NCBI GenBank assembly: GCA_013368315.1
Contig: JAACJM010000121.1
Coordinates: forward strand, 62,001 to 126,000
Source of the DNA: Tetrapyrgos nigripes
Taxonomy: Eukaryota > Basidiomycota > Agaricomycetes > Agaricales > Campanellaceae
Length of the DNA: 64,000 nucleotides
Reading direction: 5' to 3'
The notes below the pieces were generated by a model. The model saw only the letters and a program-made list of their open reading frames with translations, was not told the DNA's origin and made no database searches. Below, piece after piece: positions 21,920 to 34,348 of this stretch (position 1 is its first letter; each line of letters opens with the position of its first letter). Position numbers and translations under genes: made by a program.

Positions 21920-23309
21920 GCTTACAAAAGCTTTTGAATCCTATTATGACTACTAGTACTGCTAGCGTGATCCAAAGAGACAGTGAAGTGCGAGATAGCC
22001 CCTATTCACAGGCATAGGAATGTGTAAGCAGCACAATCCTCAGCCGAAAGGTTGATCAGAGAAGACAGTGCTAAGATTGGACATGCAGGCAAGCATGCTA
22101 GGTCTAGATCTATGTATCAGTAAATCTGGTAGTACTAAGACAGCTTTGAGGGAATCTTAAGTATCTGTAAAAGGTAAATTTGGACAAAAGTAGGAAAAAG
22201 TATATACATACAGGATCCCAGAGAGTTCAGCTATCCATCGGTACAGAGGGGATAGTGAACAGATGTCTCTACACAGAGATATAAGGGACAGAAACACTAA
22301 GTTGCAGTACATCTGAACAATTGGAATACAACCCAAACAGGTAATGGTATTTCTGGATAAGGATAAATCTGTCAGTAAGCATCTAGCTAGGCATTGAAAG
22401 CATTGAAGGGTGAATAAGTATGCAAACAGGACTGCAGAAGAGCTGGACTCATATGTAGGACTAAGTAGTAGACTGTTGGCAATGCAAGGTTGGAGAAAAG
22501 TGAAAGGAAAACTGAATGGAATAAAGAAGCTATGAGAAAACCCTATGCCCCTAGCATAAGGACGTGTATGAGGGACCTAGCAGTCATAAGTGGAGTGTTC
22601 TGAGTCATGGATGTGATGCTTGCTAACAAGGACGGTACATGAAAACACCAGATGGCTTACAAAGAGGACTGAAGAAAGTTCCTATGAATATTTAGATAAT
22701 ATTGGACAGTTTCTGTATACCCTAATAAGCAAGTCTTTACTTATGAGGAAATGGGTAGAACTCGCTAACAGATTTTTCGATTTGTTTTGTATTTTCTCTA
22801 TGTACCTTTTAGTGGACATCAAAAAGAAATAAGTAACTGTAGTATAAAAGGACCAGATATTATGAGTAGCTACCCAAGCCACGTACTGTAGCAATAGTAG
22901 AGGATGTGAAACACGGACTAAAGCTTCTAAACAAACTTAACTGCACTCTCTACGAGTATAAACATTGTGTTGAAGATAATAGAGTTTAAATTGAACATTT
23001 TGTGGTTATAACTGTGATCTTTGTGTTGACCTTTTGGTCTATTAAGTGTTTGATTTTAAGGCAGCTGTGGCCTACAAGTGTTTGATTTGGGACTCGTTGA
23101 TCCCCTTGGTGTTAAACTTGTGTTTATTGTGTTTGCGCACTAAGCACTAACTTCATTGAAAAACCCCAATCAAAAGTACTTATAGTACAAGTAAACTGGG
23201 AGTTTGAGTACTCTGACTACTCAGAACACTCATCTCATTTACATTTGTATATGGTTTTGTGTTTGGGTGTAGTTCCTAGCACTTAATTACAAAAACCACC
23301 TATTATAAT
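21920..23309. repeat. Left inverted arm of the Ty3/Gypsy remnant
   Basis: About 1.39 kb that reappears in reverse complement at about 38111-39950. Matching landmarks: AATTACAAAAACCACCTATT near 23285 against AATAGGTGGTTTTTGTAATT near 38116, and CTACTAGTACTGCTAGCGTG near 21950 against the inverse near 39900. By position it would be the 5' LTR of the gag-pol sequence to its right, but the right-hand arm is inverted instead of direct. Confidence 0.75.
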
Positions 23310-23393
23310 GGAGCCCACCATGAGGGTGTTCCATTTCTCAGTTTAACTTACTACTATAAGCACACTTGAGCTAACACTCACAATCAATAGCTG

Positions 23394-24404
23394 TTGGAGC
23401 TCAGAGATCTTGAAAAAGACAATCAGTTACTCTGTGCAAGCAAATACTGGAAGCCTGATACAGATCCTTCCAGTAGAAAACCCCCTAAGCAGAGGAACGT
23501 TCAAGTTTCATTGTCAGCGTCTAGTTCTGCTAGGCTGATCAAATCAAATGCGTCCCCTGTTTACAATCCATACCCTACAAAACCTCCAGTGAGAGTAAAG
23601 GTGAGAGAATCAACCAGAAAGGCAGCTGAAAAGAAGCCAAAGAACAAACCTTGACAAAGAAGAGCCAGAATTGCTTGAAAGGTACTTTGCTGAGTTGGAG
23701 AGTCTTTCTGAAGACAACAACATTAATCTTGATGAAGCAGAGATCCTGGAGTATCAGACTCAGATGTGTCATGAAGAAGATGTGACAGATTGCAGGTCTG
23801 ATTGGGACACTTTCAAAGGCAAGCTAAGGGATTGTTATCTGGAATCTGCAGCTGGCAAATTCAGAAGCATGGATCGACTCAAGGAGATCTGTGCTAAGTA
23901 CACCAGAATTGTTGTAGGACAGCAGGAACACCTTTATGCGTATGTCAGGGAATTTAAACTCGAGATCAAGAAGCTTATGCCCAACAATGGATCCCATATC
24001 ATATAGAACAAGGAGGCAGTTTCCTACTTTGTTAGCGCTTTAGACAAAAGCTTGAGGACGGTGTTGGTGCTCTTTCTTCTGAGGATCAAAGAAGGTGATA
24101 AAAAGAGGAATATGGAAGATCCTTTCCCATTGGAAATAATCATCCAAGCTGCCAGAAGTGCATGTCAAACACACATTGCAAGTCTGACCAGCATAGGGAT
24201 AGGAAAAGCAGTGAGGAAAACAGAACCTGCTGTGCCCACAACTAAGAAAGTTGCAGATAATCCTAGCACTGATTAAAGGTGAATCTAGCAGTGATGAATG
24301 GATGCTACAAATGTCAGCGACGAATGAATCAGGGTAGAATGAAGGAGATAGCAGAAAAGTTGGACCAGAATACAATGGTCTTGACAAGCATCACTAAGCT
24401 CCTC
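23394..24404 (+). pseudogene. Ty3/Gypsy gag, N-terminal part, degenerate
   Basis: Retrotransposon gag remnant. 23671-24006 encodes a capsid-like helical region (DWDTFKGKLRDCYLESA, MDRLKEICAKYTRI). Stops interrupt the frame at 24004 and after 24274. The frame continues into the zinc-knuckle part at 34349, about 9.9 kb away across the Plavaka insertion. Gag would package element RNA in the cytoplasm; this copy cannot make a full product. Confidence 0.7.
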
Positions 24405-24449
24405 ACTGGGGAAAGGTGCCACTGCTTTGCATGGCAAATTACGAGGCCC

Positions 24450-25206
24450 ATTGGACAAGTGAAATGGTTTCATCATCACGAAAATGTCCAGCTTAATGTA
24501 AGCCCTGATAGGTGCTTACCAGAGCCCTAATGGGAGACAAGAGATAAAAAGGCTTAGGCATCTTGTAGCAGCTTAAAAGGGAAGGTGGTTTTCATATTTG
24601 AGCATACAATAGTCAAAAGTATTTCAGGAATCCGAAATTATTATTGTTCTTAGCAGGTTTGGAATGATTCTGATTATTGGATTGATCATAATTGTACTGA
24701 GTATTATCTGCCCATACATGGACCAAAAGATATTTGCAGCTCTCAAGACAGCATAAGCGGCATGCTTATATTCGGGCTTGCAAGCGGGTATATCAAGAAA
24801 AATGAAAGTTGACATTGGGATGAAATACAAGCAACAAAATCATTTCAGACATGATATCATTCATAATTATTATGAGACCTTATGAGCGCATATAAGGCTC
24901 AGAAGAATATTGATACTAGTAAGAGCATAAAAGGTGTCAAAAGAAATAAGGCGAGTCTAATGCTCACAATGACACCTGGCCTTATAAGCCATCACAAGGG
25001 TCAAATTTCATTCATAGCCTTTAAGCCTTCACTATTATTCTTGTCCTTACATTGGAACATGATCAGCAAAATAAGGTCAAGGGGAATAAGCATTAATGAG
25101 TACAAAACATTACAACACTGGAAGCTACACTAGGATTACATTAGAACACAGCAGAGGCGACATCAGCAAAGGTAAGCACAACAGAAAGAACAGAGCAAGG
25201 AAAACA
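24450..25206. other. Left subterminal region of the Plavaka element
   Basis: Non-coding, AT-rich, with scattered ATAAGG/CCTTAT words in both orientations (24870-25075) that resemble transposase-binding subterminal repeats. No ORF of interest. Confidence 0.4.
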
Positions 25207-27124
25207 CTAAGTAGAGAGACCCAAGGCAGGACTAGTAGCATGAGAACCAGCAGCAGAAGAAGAGCCTTCACCACCTGGCAAAGATTCTTGCAGACCCTCA
25301 CCTTCACCAGCAGCGCCAGCACCCTCACCAGCACCAGCACCAGCAACGGAAGTGGCGGCAGAAGCAGCAGCAGCAGCAACGGCGGCAGCAGCAACTTCGT
25401 CGGCGGCTTTCTTCTCAGCAGCCTGGCAAGCTTGAAAGGCCTTGATGCGATCTTGACGTTCCTCGTCACCGGATTCCAGGTCCGAGTCTTCAATATCGTC
25501 ATCCTCAGGAACCCGACCGAAGACGCAACTAGGAAAGGAAAATGAATCAGAAGAGAGAAGACGAAAGAGAAAAAAAGACGCACGAATTCCACCACTTTAT
25601 GGTTTCCTGGGCCCACTCGTCATTCTCAAGGTCGAATCTCACAACGATGTCTTGATGGAATTGTTGGTAACCAAAGTCATTGTCACTCGGGACCCATCGT
25701 TCCTCACTGGAGAGGGCAAAGCGTACCTAGGAGAAGTACGGTGTAATATTAGCAAGACATACAAGAAAAGAGAACGAGGAAATGAATAAGAGAGACAAAG
25801 ACTTACATGGCAGCAAACGGTGGCGATGAACCCAGGCATAATGGACTTGATGTCGTTCTGCTTGGCGTTGCAGCATTTTGGTGCGGCGTTGAAATTCTTG
25901 ACTCTGGTGAGGGCCTTGCCTTGTCCAAAAAGCATAGCGCAAGCAGTCTGTAAACGTTACATCAAAAAGAGTGGAAAGAAAAAGTAGAAAAAGAAATGAA
26001 AATCTTACCCGGATGAGGAGCAAGTTCCGAAAAAGACCATCCCACTCCTTGCCTTTGCCTTGCTGGTATTGGTCGGCAGCGTAGACGAAGTATGGCATTG
26101 AGGAGTTGTTGACCTTGGACTTGCCTGTAGCCATCTTGTTCTTGATCCTGCAAGGATGTTAGCATCGGACAGATGAATAAACATTGAAAGACAAAACTTA
26201 CTTTTTAGAGTCAGTGAGGAATGCTCTACGAAGGGATCGAGGGCAGAGGAGCTCGGCGGTGAAGTCGTTCTTGTAGCCTCGGGAGACCTTCGTTGTTTCT
26301 TCAGTAGATATGGGTGGGGTGTCGTTGTCGGGATCTGGGAGCATCCACTTCAGTACCTTGTAGCGGATGAGGTTTGCGTTGGCAACACGAGCTGCATCAG
26401 CAGCCTGGTCAAGCTTACAAGGTGTCAGTGGGTGATTGACGAGAAAAGGAATAACCACGTACCATTCTCAAAAAGCTCGCCAACGTGTCATCATCTTCAG
26501 GGCCATTGCCGCCTTCAGCCTCCTTCTCAAGGTAAGCGTCGAGGTCCTCAGTGAAAGAAGGAACACGCTTGATCAAGGCTTCAACCGCCTTGATGTGCCA
26601 CTCGATATCCACCTCGGACCTGCAAGAAAAAAGTGTTTATACGCGCATACAGTCAGCTCCCAATCAGATATCAAAAAGGATAGTACGCACATGTCTTCGA
26701 CAAATGGATCATCCTCGTTCTCAGAAGCCCAAGAGACACGCAACGCGGTTGAAGGTGTGATATATGGCAACTGGGTCTGGTACCACCACTGAGCTGCGTG
26801 GATATACTGTTTTTCCTTTGTATGCCTAGGATAGGCGTGTTAGCACAAGGGTAGAAGTAGAATATGTCAATCACTTACACTTTCTTGGAACGCTTACGCG
26901 ACTTTTCAATGACGACAATGACACATTTGCTCCCAGTGGATTGAGTGTCGTCAGCGGAGTCGTCGCCAGACGGTTGTTGAGATTGACGCGAACTTGCTGA
27001 AGTCCGAGAGCTTGACAAGTGACGAGGGGAGGAAGAGCAATGAGAGGAGGAAGAACGACGAGATGAGGAGTTGGGCTCTTGGTGACGAGCTGAAGAAGAC
27101 GTTGAGGAGCTTGTAGGTTCTTTC
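25207..27124 (-). CDS. DUF6698-like protein, passenger gene of the Plavaka element
   Basis: Eight exons with consistent phases: 26879-27124, 26691-26825, 26463-26619, 26202-26404, 26009-26147, 25807-25947, 25584-25726 and 25207-25528 (TAG at 25207-25209). About 495 residues are accounted for. The start codon must lie in an upstream exon right of 27124 that I cannot place. The order is a Ser-rich N-terminus, then AAQWWYQTQLPYITPS, then a conserved core with MPYFVYAADQYQQGKGKEWD, an AMLFGQGKALTR segment, VRFALSSEERW and a terminal KWWNSCVFGR, then an Ala/Gly/Glu-rich tail. The core pattern resembles DUF6698 of agaricomycetes as I remember it; function is unknown. The conserved splice signals and lack of stops suggest the gene is, or recently was, functional. 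Confidence 0.7.
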
Positions 27125-27263
27125 CTGGGTCAGTTAGGCGGTCGAGACATGGCAGGCACTGCTGGAGGAGGCATTGGGTAGGAGCAAGACAAGGGAGATG
27201 GTGGTAAAGGAACAAGCGTCGAGACGACAAGTCTTTAGCATCTGAAGATAAACAAGTGAACAA

Positions 27264-27673
27264 ACAAAAATTGTGACATCACACAAAGCTTTACTGACCG
27301 CTCGTTCACTCTTTCACTGCATTCTCACCATATACATACAAGATATGTGTATTAAAGTACATATATCGTACTAATGGTATGAAAAAAAAATGACAAAAAA
27401 ACGTAAAAAGGTAGCATATAGTCAGCCTTTGGTCCAATATTTGACCCAAGTACATCAGCAAAAATACAAGTCGACTTTTCCGGACTTAAGAGACTTTTTC
27501 GAGTCTTATCGCCACTGTTCGTACCTTTTTCAGGAGAGGTCTTTTTTCAGACTTTTTTGGGAGTACTTTTTTTGGGTTTTGACTTACCAAAGGACTTTTT
27601 TGGGACTTTCTACTTACTGGAAGACTTTTTGTTACCCATGCTACTTCTGATGACTTTTACATACATGAACTTA
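27264..27673. other. Gap between the two passenger genes
   Basis: AT-rich with T-runs on the plus strand (27480-27620). An 86-codon plus ORF at 27390 looks incidental. The upstream exon and promoter of the DUF6698-like gene may fall in this interval or just left of it. Confidence 0.4.
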
Positions 27674-28182
27674 TTACGCCGACATCAATTTTCTGCCCAG
27701 ATTGAAAAATTCATGATAATCCTCCAACTGCTGTTCCAGCCTCTTCACGCGACGTTGACACTTTAGGAGTTTCGCTTCAAGCTCACGAGAGGCTTCCCAA
27801 GCTGCATCTCGTTCTGAGATAGCACTGTTCTTCTCTTGCATGACAATCTCCAGCTCCCTCTTTTCTGCATCCCATTTATGGCATCCTACAGCTAACGGCT
27901 CACTCTCGCTCTCAGACTCTGTTTCAGATTCTGTCTCTGAGTTGTGTCGTCTTGACGGCCTGCAAATGAAGGTGTCAGTGTCAAAGATCATAGCCAACAC
28001 AATTCTGAGACACACGCGAGAGTATTTTTCGGCTTTGGCGTGTATTCAGGAATATGCAATTTTGGAGTGGAAGAGTGAATTGGACTGGGAGTCAGGCGGC
28101 GAAATTCTGCCAGCTGTTGACTAAAACTCGGACTGTTGTGACCTAACCTGAGCAGCAGCATCAGAAACTGGGTATGGGTCAT
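27674..28182 (-). CDS. Small coiled-coil protein, passenger gene of the Plavaka element
   Basis: Two exons, 28016-28182 and 27674-27959, in consistent phase, giving 150 residues. ATG at 28180-28182. The N-terminal half is polar and Pro-containing (SPIHSSTPKLHIPEYTPKPK), then a Glu/Ser run (ETESETESESESEP), then a predicted coiled coil with heptad-like spacing (KRELEIVMQEKNSAISERDA, LEAKLLKCQRRVKRLEQQLE). No catalytic motif. Possibly an oligomeric partner of the transposase or of the neighbouring DUF6698-like protein; this is inference from context. It is transcribed divergently from the transposase about 1 kb away. Confidence 0.55.
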
Positions 28183-29204
28183 TAACAGGATAAAAATTTA
28201 TGGAGACAGAACGAGACCAGTCCGACCCGCCAACTTGGGTGGTGACCTAAGGCAACGCAACACAGCTTCCTCGTCATCCTAAACCGCTTTGCGTGAGACT
28301 ATCAACGAGACACGTCAAAATCCGGAACCCACATTGATGTAAGTACATACTTGTCACTGAATTGCACTCTGACGGTGTCTCTCCCGTTTTCTATCATCTC
28401 GTTGCCTCAGCCCAACTCCTACACCTGAGCCTGCGTGTCAGTTAATTCTCATATTGTCCCATGCATACCATTCCTTTTACTAGGTTCTCCGTGCTCTGGA
28501 GTTCTACAAGACTGGTGTCTTCATCAAACCTATGGGCAACAACAGTCATTTCTCTGAATGAGCATGGGGTGACCGAATAATCCAAACGCAAGGCCGCACC
28601 ATCAACATCAAGACAACCACAGAACTCCACAAACTATTTGAATTCAACCAGGTCAAGAACACCCCCTGGGTCAGCGACACTCAGTGGAAGCGGATCTTAG
28701 CCACCGCTCAGTCATATATAGCTGCCCGTCGTGGTGGTTCTGAAGGATACGCACCAGTGCAACAAAAATGAGTGGATCCGGAGGATTGGATGATGCCTGA
28801 AGTGGACCCGGAGGAATTTTTAGCCCAGCTCGCTCAATCCAAGGCATCTGGAAAGACCGAAATCGTCGGCGTGTGGGGTAATAGAAGTTTCAGATCTCGA
28901 GATCCAATTCCAAATTGGGTGAGTTGAGTCAAAATACAGTGCGGTAAAGAAAGAAAGAAAGACTTCCGATTGCAGACCGGGTTGAGACTGGGGCCTAAGT
29001 ATGTTTAGCACTTCCTCTTCAGGCGAGTTGAGCCAATGTAACAGTGGGCTATACTTACTTACTGATCTCAATATCAAGTACTTATTCATTTCCACACGCT
29101 GTAAGTACTTTTAAACACTTTGATGTACCTATCCTTGACTATCATTACCCTTCCACACCTTGACTTGACGTGTTACCCAAGCATTGTCTTTGTCCTTCTT
29201 CATC
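28183..29204. other. Divergent intergenic region inside the Plavaka element
   Basis: About 1 kb between the divergent coiled-coil and transposase genes and likely to contain both promoters. A short plus-strand coding-like stretch at about 28590-28767 (ELHKLFEFNQVKNTPWVSDT) ends in TGA and may be a fragment of an older gene. A GAAAG microsatellite sits near 28948. Confidence 0.4.
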
Positions 29205-32200
29205 ATGGACTTCAAATGTGATGGCTGTGGACGCAGCAACTTCAAGAGTCGTGCTGGCTACACCAATCATATCAATTCGTGTGCCAAAGCAGGACAGAAC
29301 TGGGTGGCCACTGCAAAAGCTGTACATGCCAAGAGACGTGACAGAGCCCCTGCAGAGAGCTCTCGGATGGCCTTGAAACGTTCCCATAGGCATTTGAGAG
29401 AGGAGGAATCAGCAGATGTAAGTACCATGCCTTCCTTCATTGTGTTTCCGGAATGCTACACAGGTTTCTAGCCTGGACAATCCAGTGGACTGAGTCATCA
29501 AAGTGACAATGAGATCCAACCAATCTCAATGGAATTGCAACTATCTAATGTGTGTTAAATTATACTATTTAGTACTATGTATTTTATTCTTACTGTTTTA
29601 TCTGAATAGGATTTGCTACAAGAGCCTCAATTAGAACAGGATATACCTATGGACCAGCTGTCTGAACAAGTATGTTTGTTTTTTTGGCTACAAGTTCTCC
29701 TATTCAGTCTGATACACCCCAGAATGCACCCCCTGCTCACAGGCGGCAACCTCCAAGAGACTGTAAGGACCCAATCCCTGCCCAAAATCCTGCACCAATT
29801 ATTCGTCAATTGCCACCACCTCTCCTTTCTTCAGCTCATACTCCATATCTACCACCACCAAGTCCTCTTCCTGGAAATTCTTCTGCTACAATGGGAGATG
29901 ATGCATGTATGCGCTCTCCAACTCCTCCCTTCCCAGACGATCCACTAGATGTTCTTCCAAGGGCAGATCCAGAGTCAGACGAAGGGAAACATGTAACTGA
30001 TGTGGATGAGTTTGGTTTGTATCGTGTGTACGATGAACCACCATCCCTGGATCCTATGGAAAATGTCAACCTAGAAAACATCACAGACTCACCATTGCTA
30101 GTCAACACATCAGAGTCAAGATCACCTATTGCTAGTTTTGGTTCCAGTGTTGACGCCATCATATCTGACCCATCTTCCATCTCCAAATCCACTGCTATTC
30201 CATTCTCAAACATATCTACCTTCTGCCTCATGAAATGGTTCTATGAGATGAAGGACAAGTCTCTTTCCAGCCTGAATGACCTAGTGCACACAGTTATCCA
30301 GCCTCGTGGTCCCAATGGCTTTCGACAGGAGCATTTTGACAACTTTGATGCTGGTCGGGAAGGTGCTCACATGAACAAGTATTTGGCTGCCAAGAATGCA
30401 GATGCAGAAGAACATCCACTTCCTTTTAATGCTGCTGATGGATGGAAGAAGAGCTCAGTCAACATTCGACTCCCTCGTGCTGGTAAACCTTCAACTGAGC
30501 AGATGACAGTGGAGGGAGTTTGGCATAGAGATGTTGGTCAAGTTGTGAAGGCTTCATTTCAGGACAAGGCATCTCTTGACTTCCATATGAAGCCATACAA
30601 ACAGATGTGGAGACCATCACCAGAAGAACCACCTATGCGTGTTCATGGCGAGGTATTCTGGACTGACCGCATGCTGGAGATGGATAGGAACCTTCCAAGA
30701 ATTGAGGGCTGCAACCTGGAGAGAGTGGCTGCTACAGTCATGCTCTGGTCAGATTCCACACATTTGACCAGTTTTGGCTCTCACAAGATGTGGCCAGTTT
30801 ATATGTTTCTGGGAAACCTCTCAATGTATATCCGTTCCCGATCAAGCTCCCACTCTGTTCATCACATTGCATATGTCCCAAGTGTAAGTTGTATGATTCC
30901 ATGTATATTCATTTTACTTATTGTGATTTAGCTACCAGCTTGCTTTCAGGACCTCTATCGGCAAATTTTTGACACTGCTGCGTCTAGTGCTGAGATGACT
31001 CACTGTCGACGAGAACTCATGCATGCGGTTCTTGCTCTTATCTTTAATCCCTCATTCTGGGAGGCTTTTCTCAAAGGCCTTGTTGTTCTATGTTCAGACT
31101 CAGTTTTACGTCGGATTTTTCTGTGCCCCTTTTCTTGGTCGGCTGACTATGTTGAAAAGTGAATCTTTTTTTACTACTTATAAAATCAATAGTCTAATTT
31201 CATTACAGGGTCTTGCTTGCAGCAATGATGTTTCTCTCAGAATACCCATGTCCTGGCTGCATGGTTGAGAAGCGTAATATTCGCAATCTTGGTCAAGTCT
31301 ATGCTATGCGACATTTGATCACCAACGCACGGACTGATGATGAGTGGCGCCAAGGCCGGGTAATTGCAGTCCGGAAGCTCATCTATGAAAAGGGACGGTC
31401 AGTTCGGAACGTTGATGTCTTGAATACATTGAAAGAGGGATCCTATGTGCCAACAATGGTACGTTGAGTATTATACTTTGATTTTTTCCTACCTCTTGGT
31501 GTCAATATGTTTTCCTTGTTTGCAATTGATGTCTTGCATGATTTTGAATCGGGAAAGTGGAAGGATTTGTTTTTGCATCTTTGTCAGATTCTACAGTCAA
31601 TTGGAAAGGACCAGTTGGCAGAACTGAATGAACAGTAAGTCTTTCATAGTATGTTTCTAAATTTTTCTGATTCACAATTAGTTACCGAGATATTCCTACA
31701 TTTGGACATGCAACAATTCGTCCATTCAGAGATGATGTTTCTGATCTAAAAGGTTTTGCGGCTCGCAACTTTGAGGATCTTCTGCAGGTACTTATATCCA
31801 ATCTTTAGTTGTAGCTATATTTGTACTGATAAGTTTATAGATTTGTATGCCACCATTTGAAGGTCTCTTTGGTGAGCGCAAGCATGAGAAGATTATTCAA
31901 GATCTACTCTTCGACATGCTTGTCTTCCATGCCTATGCCAAACTCCGAGTGCATACAGACTCAACAATTGAGAGCTTCAGACTCACAGTTCAGTCTCTTG
32001 GTCAGTCACTACGCAGGTTTCAGAGCCAGACATGTGCATTTTATTCAAAGACCAGGGAGCTGCCATGTGAGCATGCTTCTCGCACACGAAAAGCCAAGGC
32101 AAAGACCAAGGATGGTGGAGTGCTGTCTCCAGAAGATTTTGAGATCAGAGGCAAGAGTTTTAGCATGGAAACATACAAGACTCATGCTCTTGGTCATTAT

Positions 32201-33618
32201 CCAGATCACATTGTGATTTTTGGGACTTCTATTTCCACCAGAGATGTGAGTAAATTACCCTTTCATATGTTACTTATATTGATAAGTTGTCAGGGTGAGA
32301 GTGCTCATTGTTTGGTTAAATTCATGTATGGACTTGCTAGTAAGCAAGACCATACTGCAAGTATTGCTACAATTGAGCGCCGGCACTTTACTCTCCAACG
32401 TCTTGACCAGGGTGTTACAACAACAGCCAAGAAGCACAAGAACCCTGCTCGCAAACTTCTGACTGCAAAACATGAAGAAATCCTTCCAGCTACAGATCCT
32501 ACCTTACGCTATCATGTTGCAGCTTCTCAAAAGAATTGGACCACTATCCATGATCTCATGTCTTCTGGCCACAATGATCCTGCTTTAACAGTCAGTGTAT
32601 TTTCTTGTTACATTACCAGATTTAACCATGCCTTTAGAACTTTAAGCAAGGACTGGAACATCATCTCTTGCAGCGCTTACTTCCAAATGAAGATGAGTTG
32701 GATCTTGATACCATAGGTATTGTTAATGATCACCTATACCTTCATGACACCATCCGCTTCAATTTTACCAGCTATGAATGCCGTCGAGAACTAGATTCAG
32801 TGAATCTCAAACGACATGCAGATATAATGCTGCTATCAGGGGACACTGAGTCTGATCCTCATCCTTATATCTATGCACGAGTCATTGGCATATACCATGT
32901 CAACATTCGGCATTGGGGTCCAAAATCTACTAGCATCAAGGTAGAGCGCATGGATGTTCTCTTTGTTCGATGGTTTGAATGGGATCAGTCCTATCGCTGT
33001 GGTTTTAATGCAAAGCGGCTGCCACGGTTACAGTTTCTTCCCAGCACCAATCCTGATGCTTTTGGTTTCATTGATCCAAGTGTAGTTCTACGTGGATGTC
33101 ATCTTATCCCTGCATTCAATCACGGCTACACCACTGAATACCTTGAATATCCTGATTCTGTTGGTCGAGTTCCTCATCTCACCACTGCAGGTCTAGTTCT
33201 GGATGAGGCAGACTGGAAATACTACTATGTCTCAATGTGACTTTTCTCTTGTTTCCTCGTGTATATCATCTAATTAATTTTCAGTGCTGTTGATCGTGAT
33301 ATGTTCATGCGGTATCGTGGGGGTGGTATTGGACATACACCAACCAGAGATGCTACTTGTGCATTTGAGGAAGAGGCTCTGGGCCAGAAGTCAAAGGGTA
33401 AGGCTGTAGCTGTGGAATCAGAGGAGGAAGATGAGGAAATGGATACAGAGGAAGAGGTCAGAGTGGAGGACAGTGATAATGAAGCTTCTGGTGATGAGAG
33501 CAATGGAGAGGAAGGTCTCTCTGATGAGGATATGGAGGCTGATGCTGCAGAAGACTTGGGATGGTATGAGCAGGAAGCTGAATTCTATGGTAATGAGTAT
33601 GATGATGATTGGGACTGA
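29205..33618 (+). pseudogene. Plavaka transposase, near-complete, one in-frame TGA
   Basis: Twelve-exon-style transposase of the fungal Plavaka family (CACTA/CMC-like, cut-and-paste in the nucleus). Exons: 29205-29417, 29472-29549, 29610-29669, 29708-30883, 30950-31158, 31209-31634, 31682-31787, 31841-32245, 32294-32594, 32651-33236, 33285-33618; about 1297 codons. The N-terminus has a zinc finger (C5, C8, H22, C26). Family signatures follow: GVWHRDVGQVVKASFQD, ATVMLWSDSTHLTSFG, MWPVYMFLGN, CPGCMVEKR, DVLHDFESGKWKDLF, AARNFEDLLQ, ADIMLLSG, IYARVIGIYHVNIRH and DRDMFMRYRGGGIGH, then an acidic tail. A TGA at 31465-31467 interrupts an otherwise open exon. No acceptor allows an intron to remove it without losing the conserved DVLHDF region. 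Probably recently inactivated. Confidence 0.85.
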
Positions 33619-34338
33619 TTGTACTATCTTACTATGGCTTGAAGTTCATTTGCCTTCTTGCAATCTTTAATAAGAGCTCAGAATAAATCTGAAATGTTAC
33701 AAGGAGTAAAATAATTTCCATCTGTTATAAGGTTGAAAATGATTCCAAATCATATAACAACCATTATTCTTATACATCCTTATAATGTCCAAGAATATAG
33801 TGGGACATTTTAAGAGCTTACCAGGACACCCCCTGTTATTATCAGGGCTTGTAACAACTCAAAATCATTTTGGCCTTCTTACATCTGCCTACAATTCTCC
33901 CTCTTAATTTCCATACTTCCAATGCCACATAATTTTGGCCCAGTACATTATATGCACAGGTAACATCTCACTAGTATTTTGGTACAATATATTGCCTAAA
34001 AGTTTTCAGACATTTTTGTGATGGTATGCAGTAAAAAATTAGATAGAGCTCAATAGCTTAATGTAACGACACCTTTAAATGACCTTGGATGGGGTGGAGG
34101 AAGCAATAGTGATTAAGAGAGCGGCTCTTGACGACTTTCAATGGCTGATGAGGGAATCGTGGTTGATGGGCTTGTAGTCGTCGACAGTGAAGGGAATGAA
34201 TTATGATGTACTTTAATGTGTCAGTTGAGATAGCAGTGTGCAGGCATTTCGGAGTGCTGAGGTGGTGTGTAAAAGTTAGAACCTGTGAGAACCTTTGGTA
34301 CTCAATTGAGGGGTCGACATAAGTTAACTCAGACTAAA
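33619..34338. other. Right subterminal region of the Plavaka element
   Basis: Non-coding and AT-rich, with TTATAAGG/CCTTATAA words (33725-33790), mirroring the left end. No ORF supported. Confidence 0.4.
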
Positions 34339-34348
34339 GGGCCTCGTA

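Noticed and set aside
25096..25545. 149-codon plus-strand Ser-rich ORF
   Set aside because: Antisense of the Ala/Gly-rich tail of the DUF6698-like gene.
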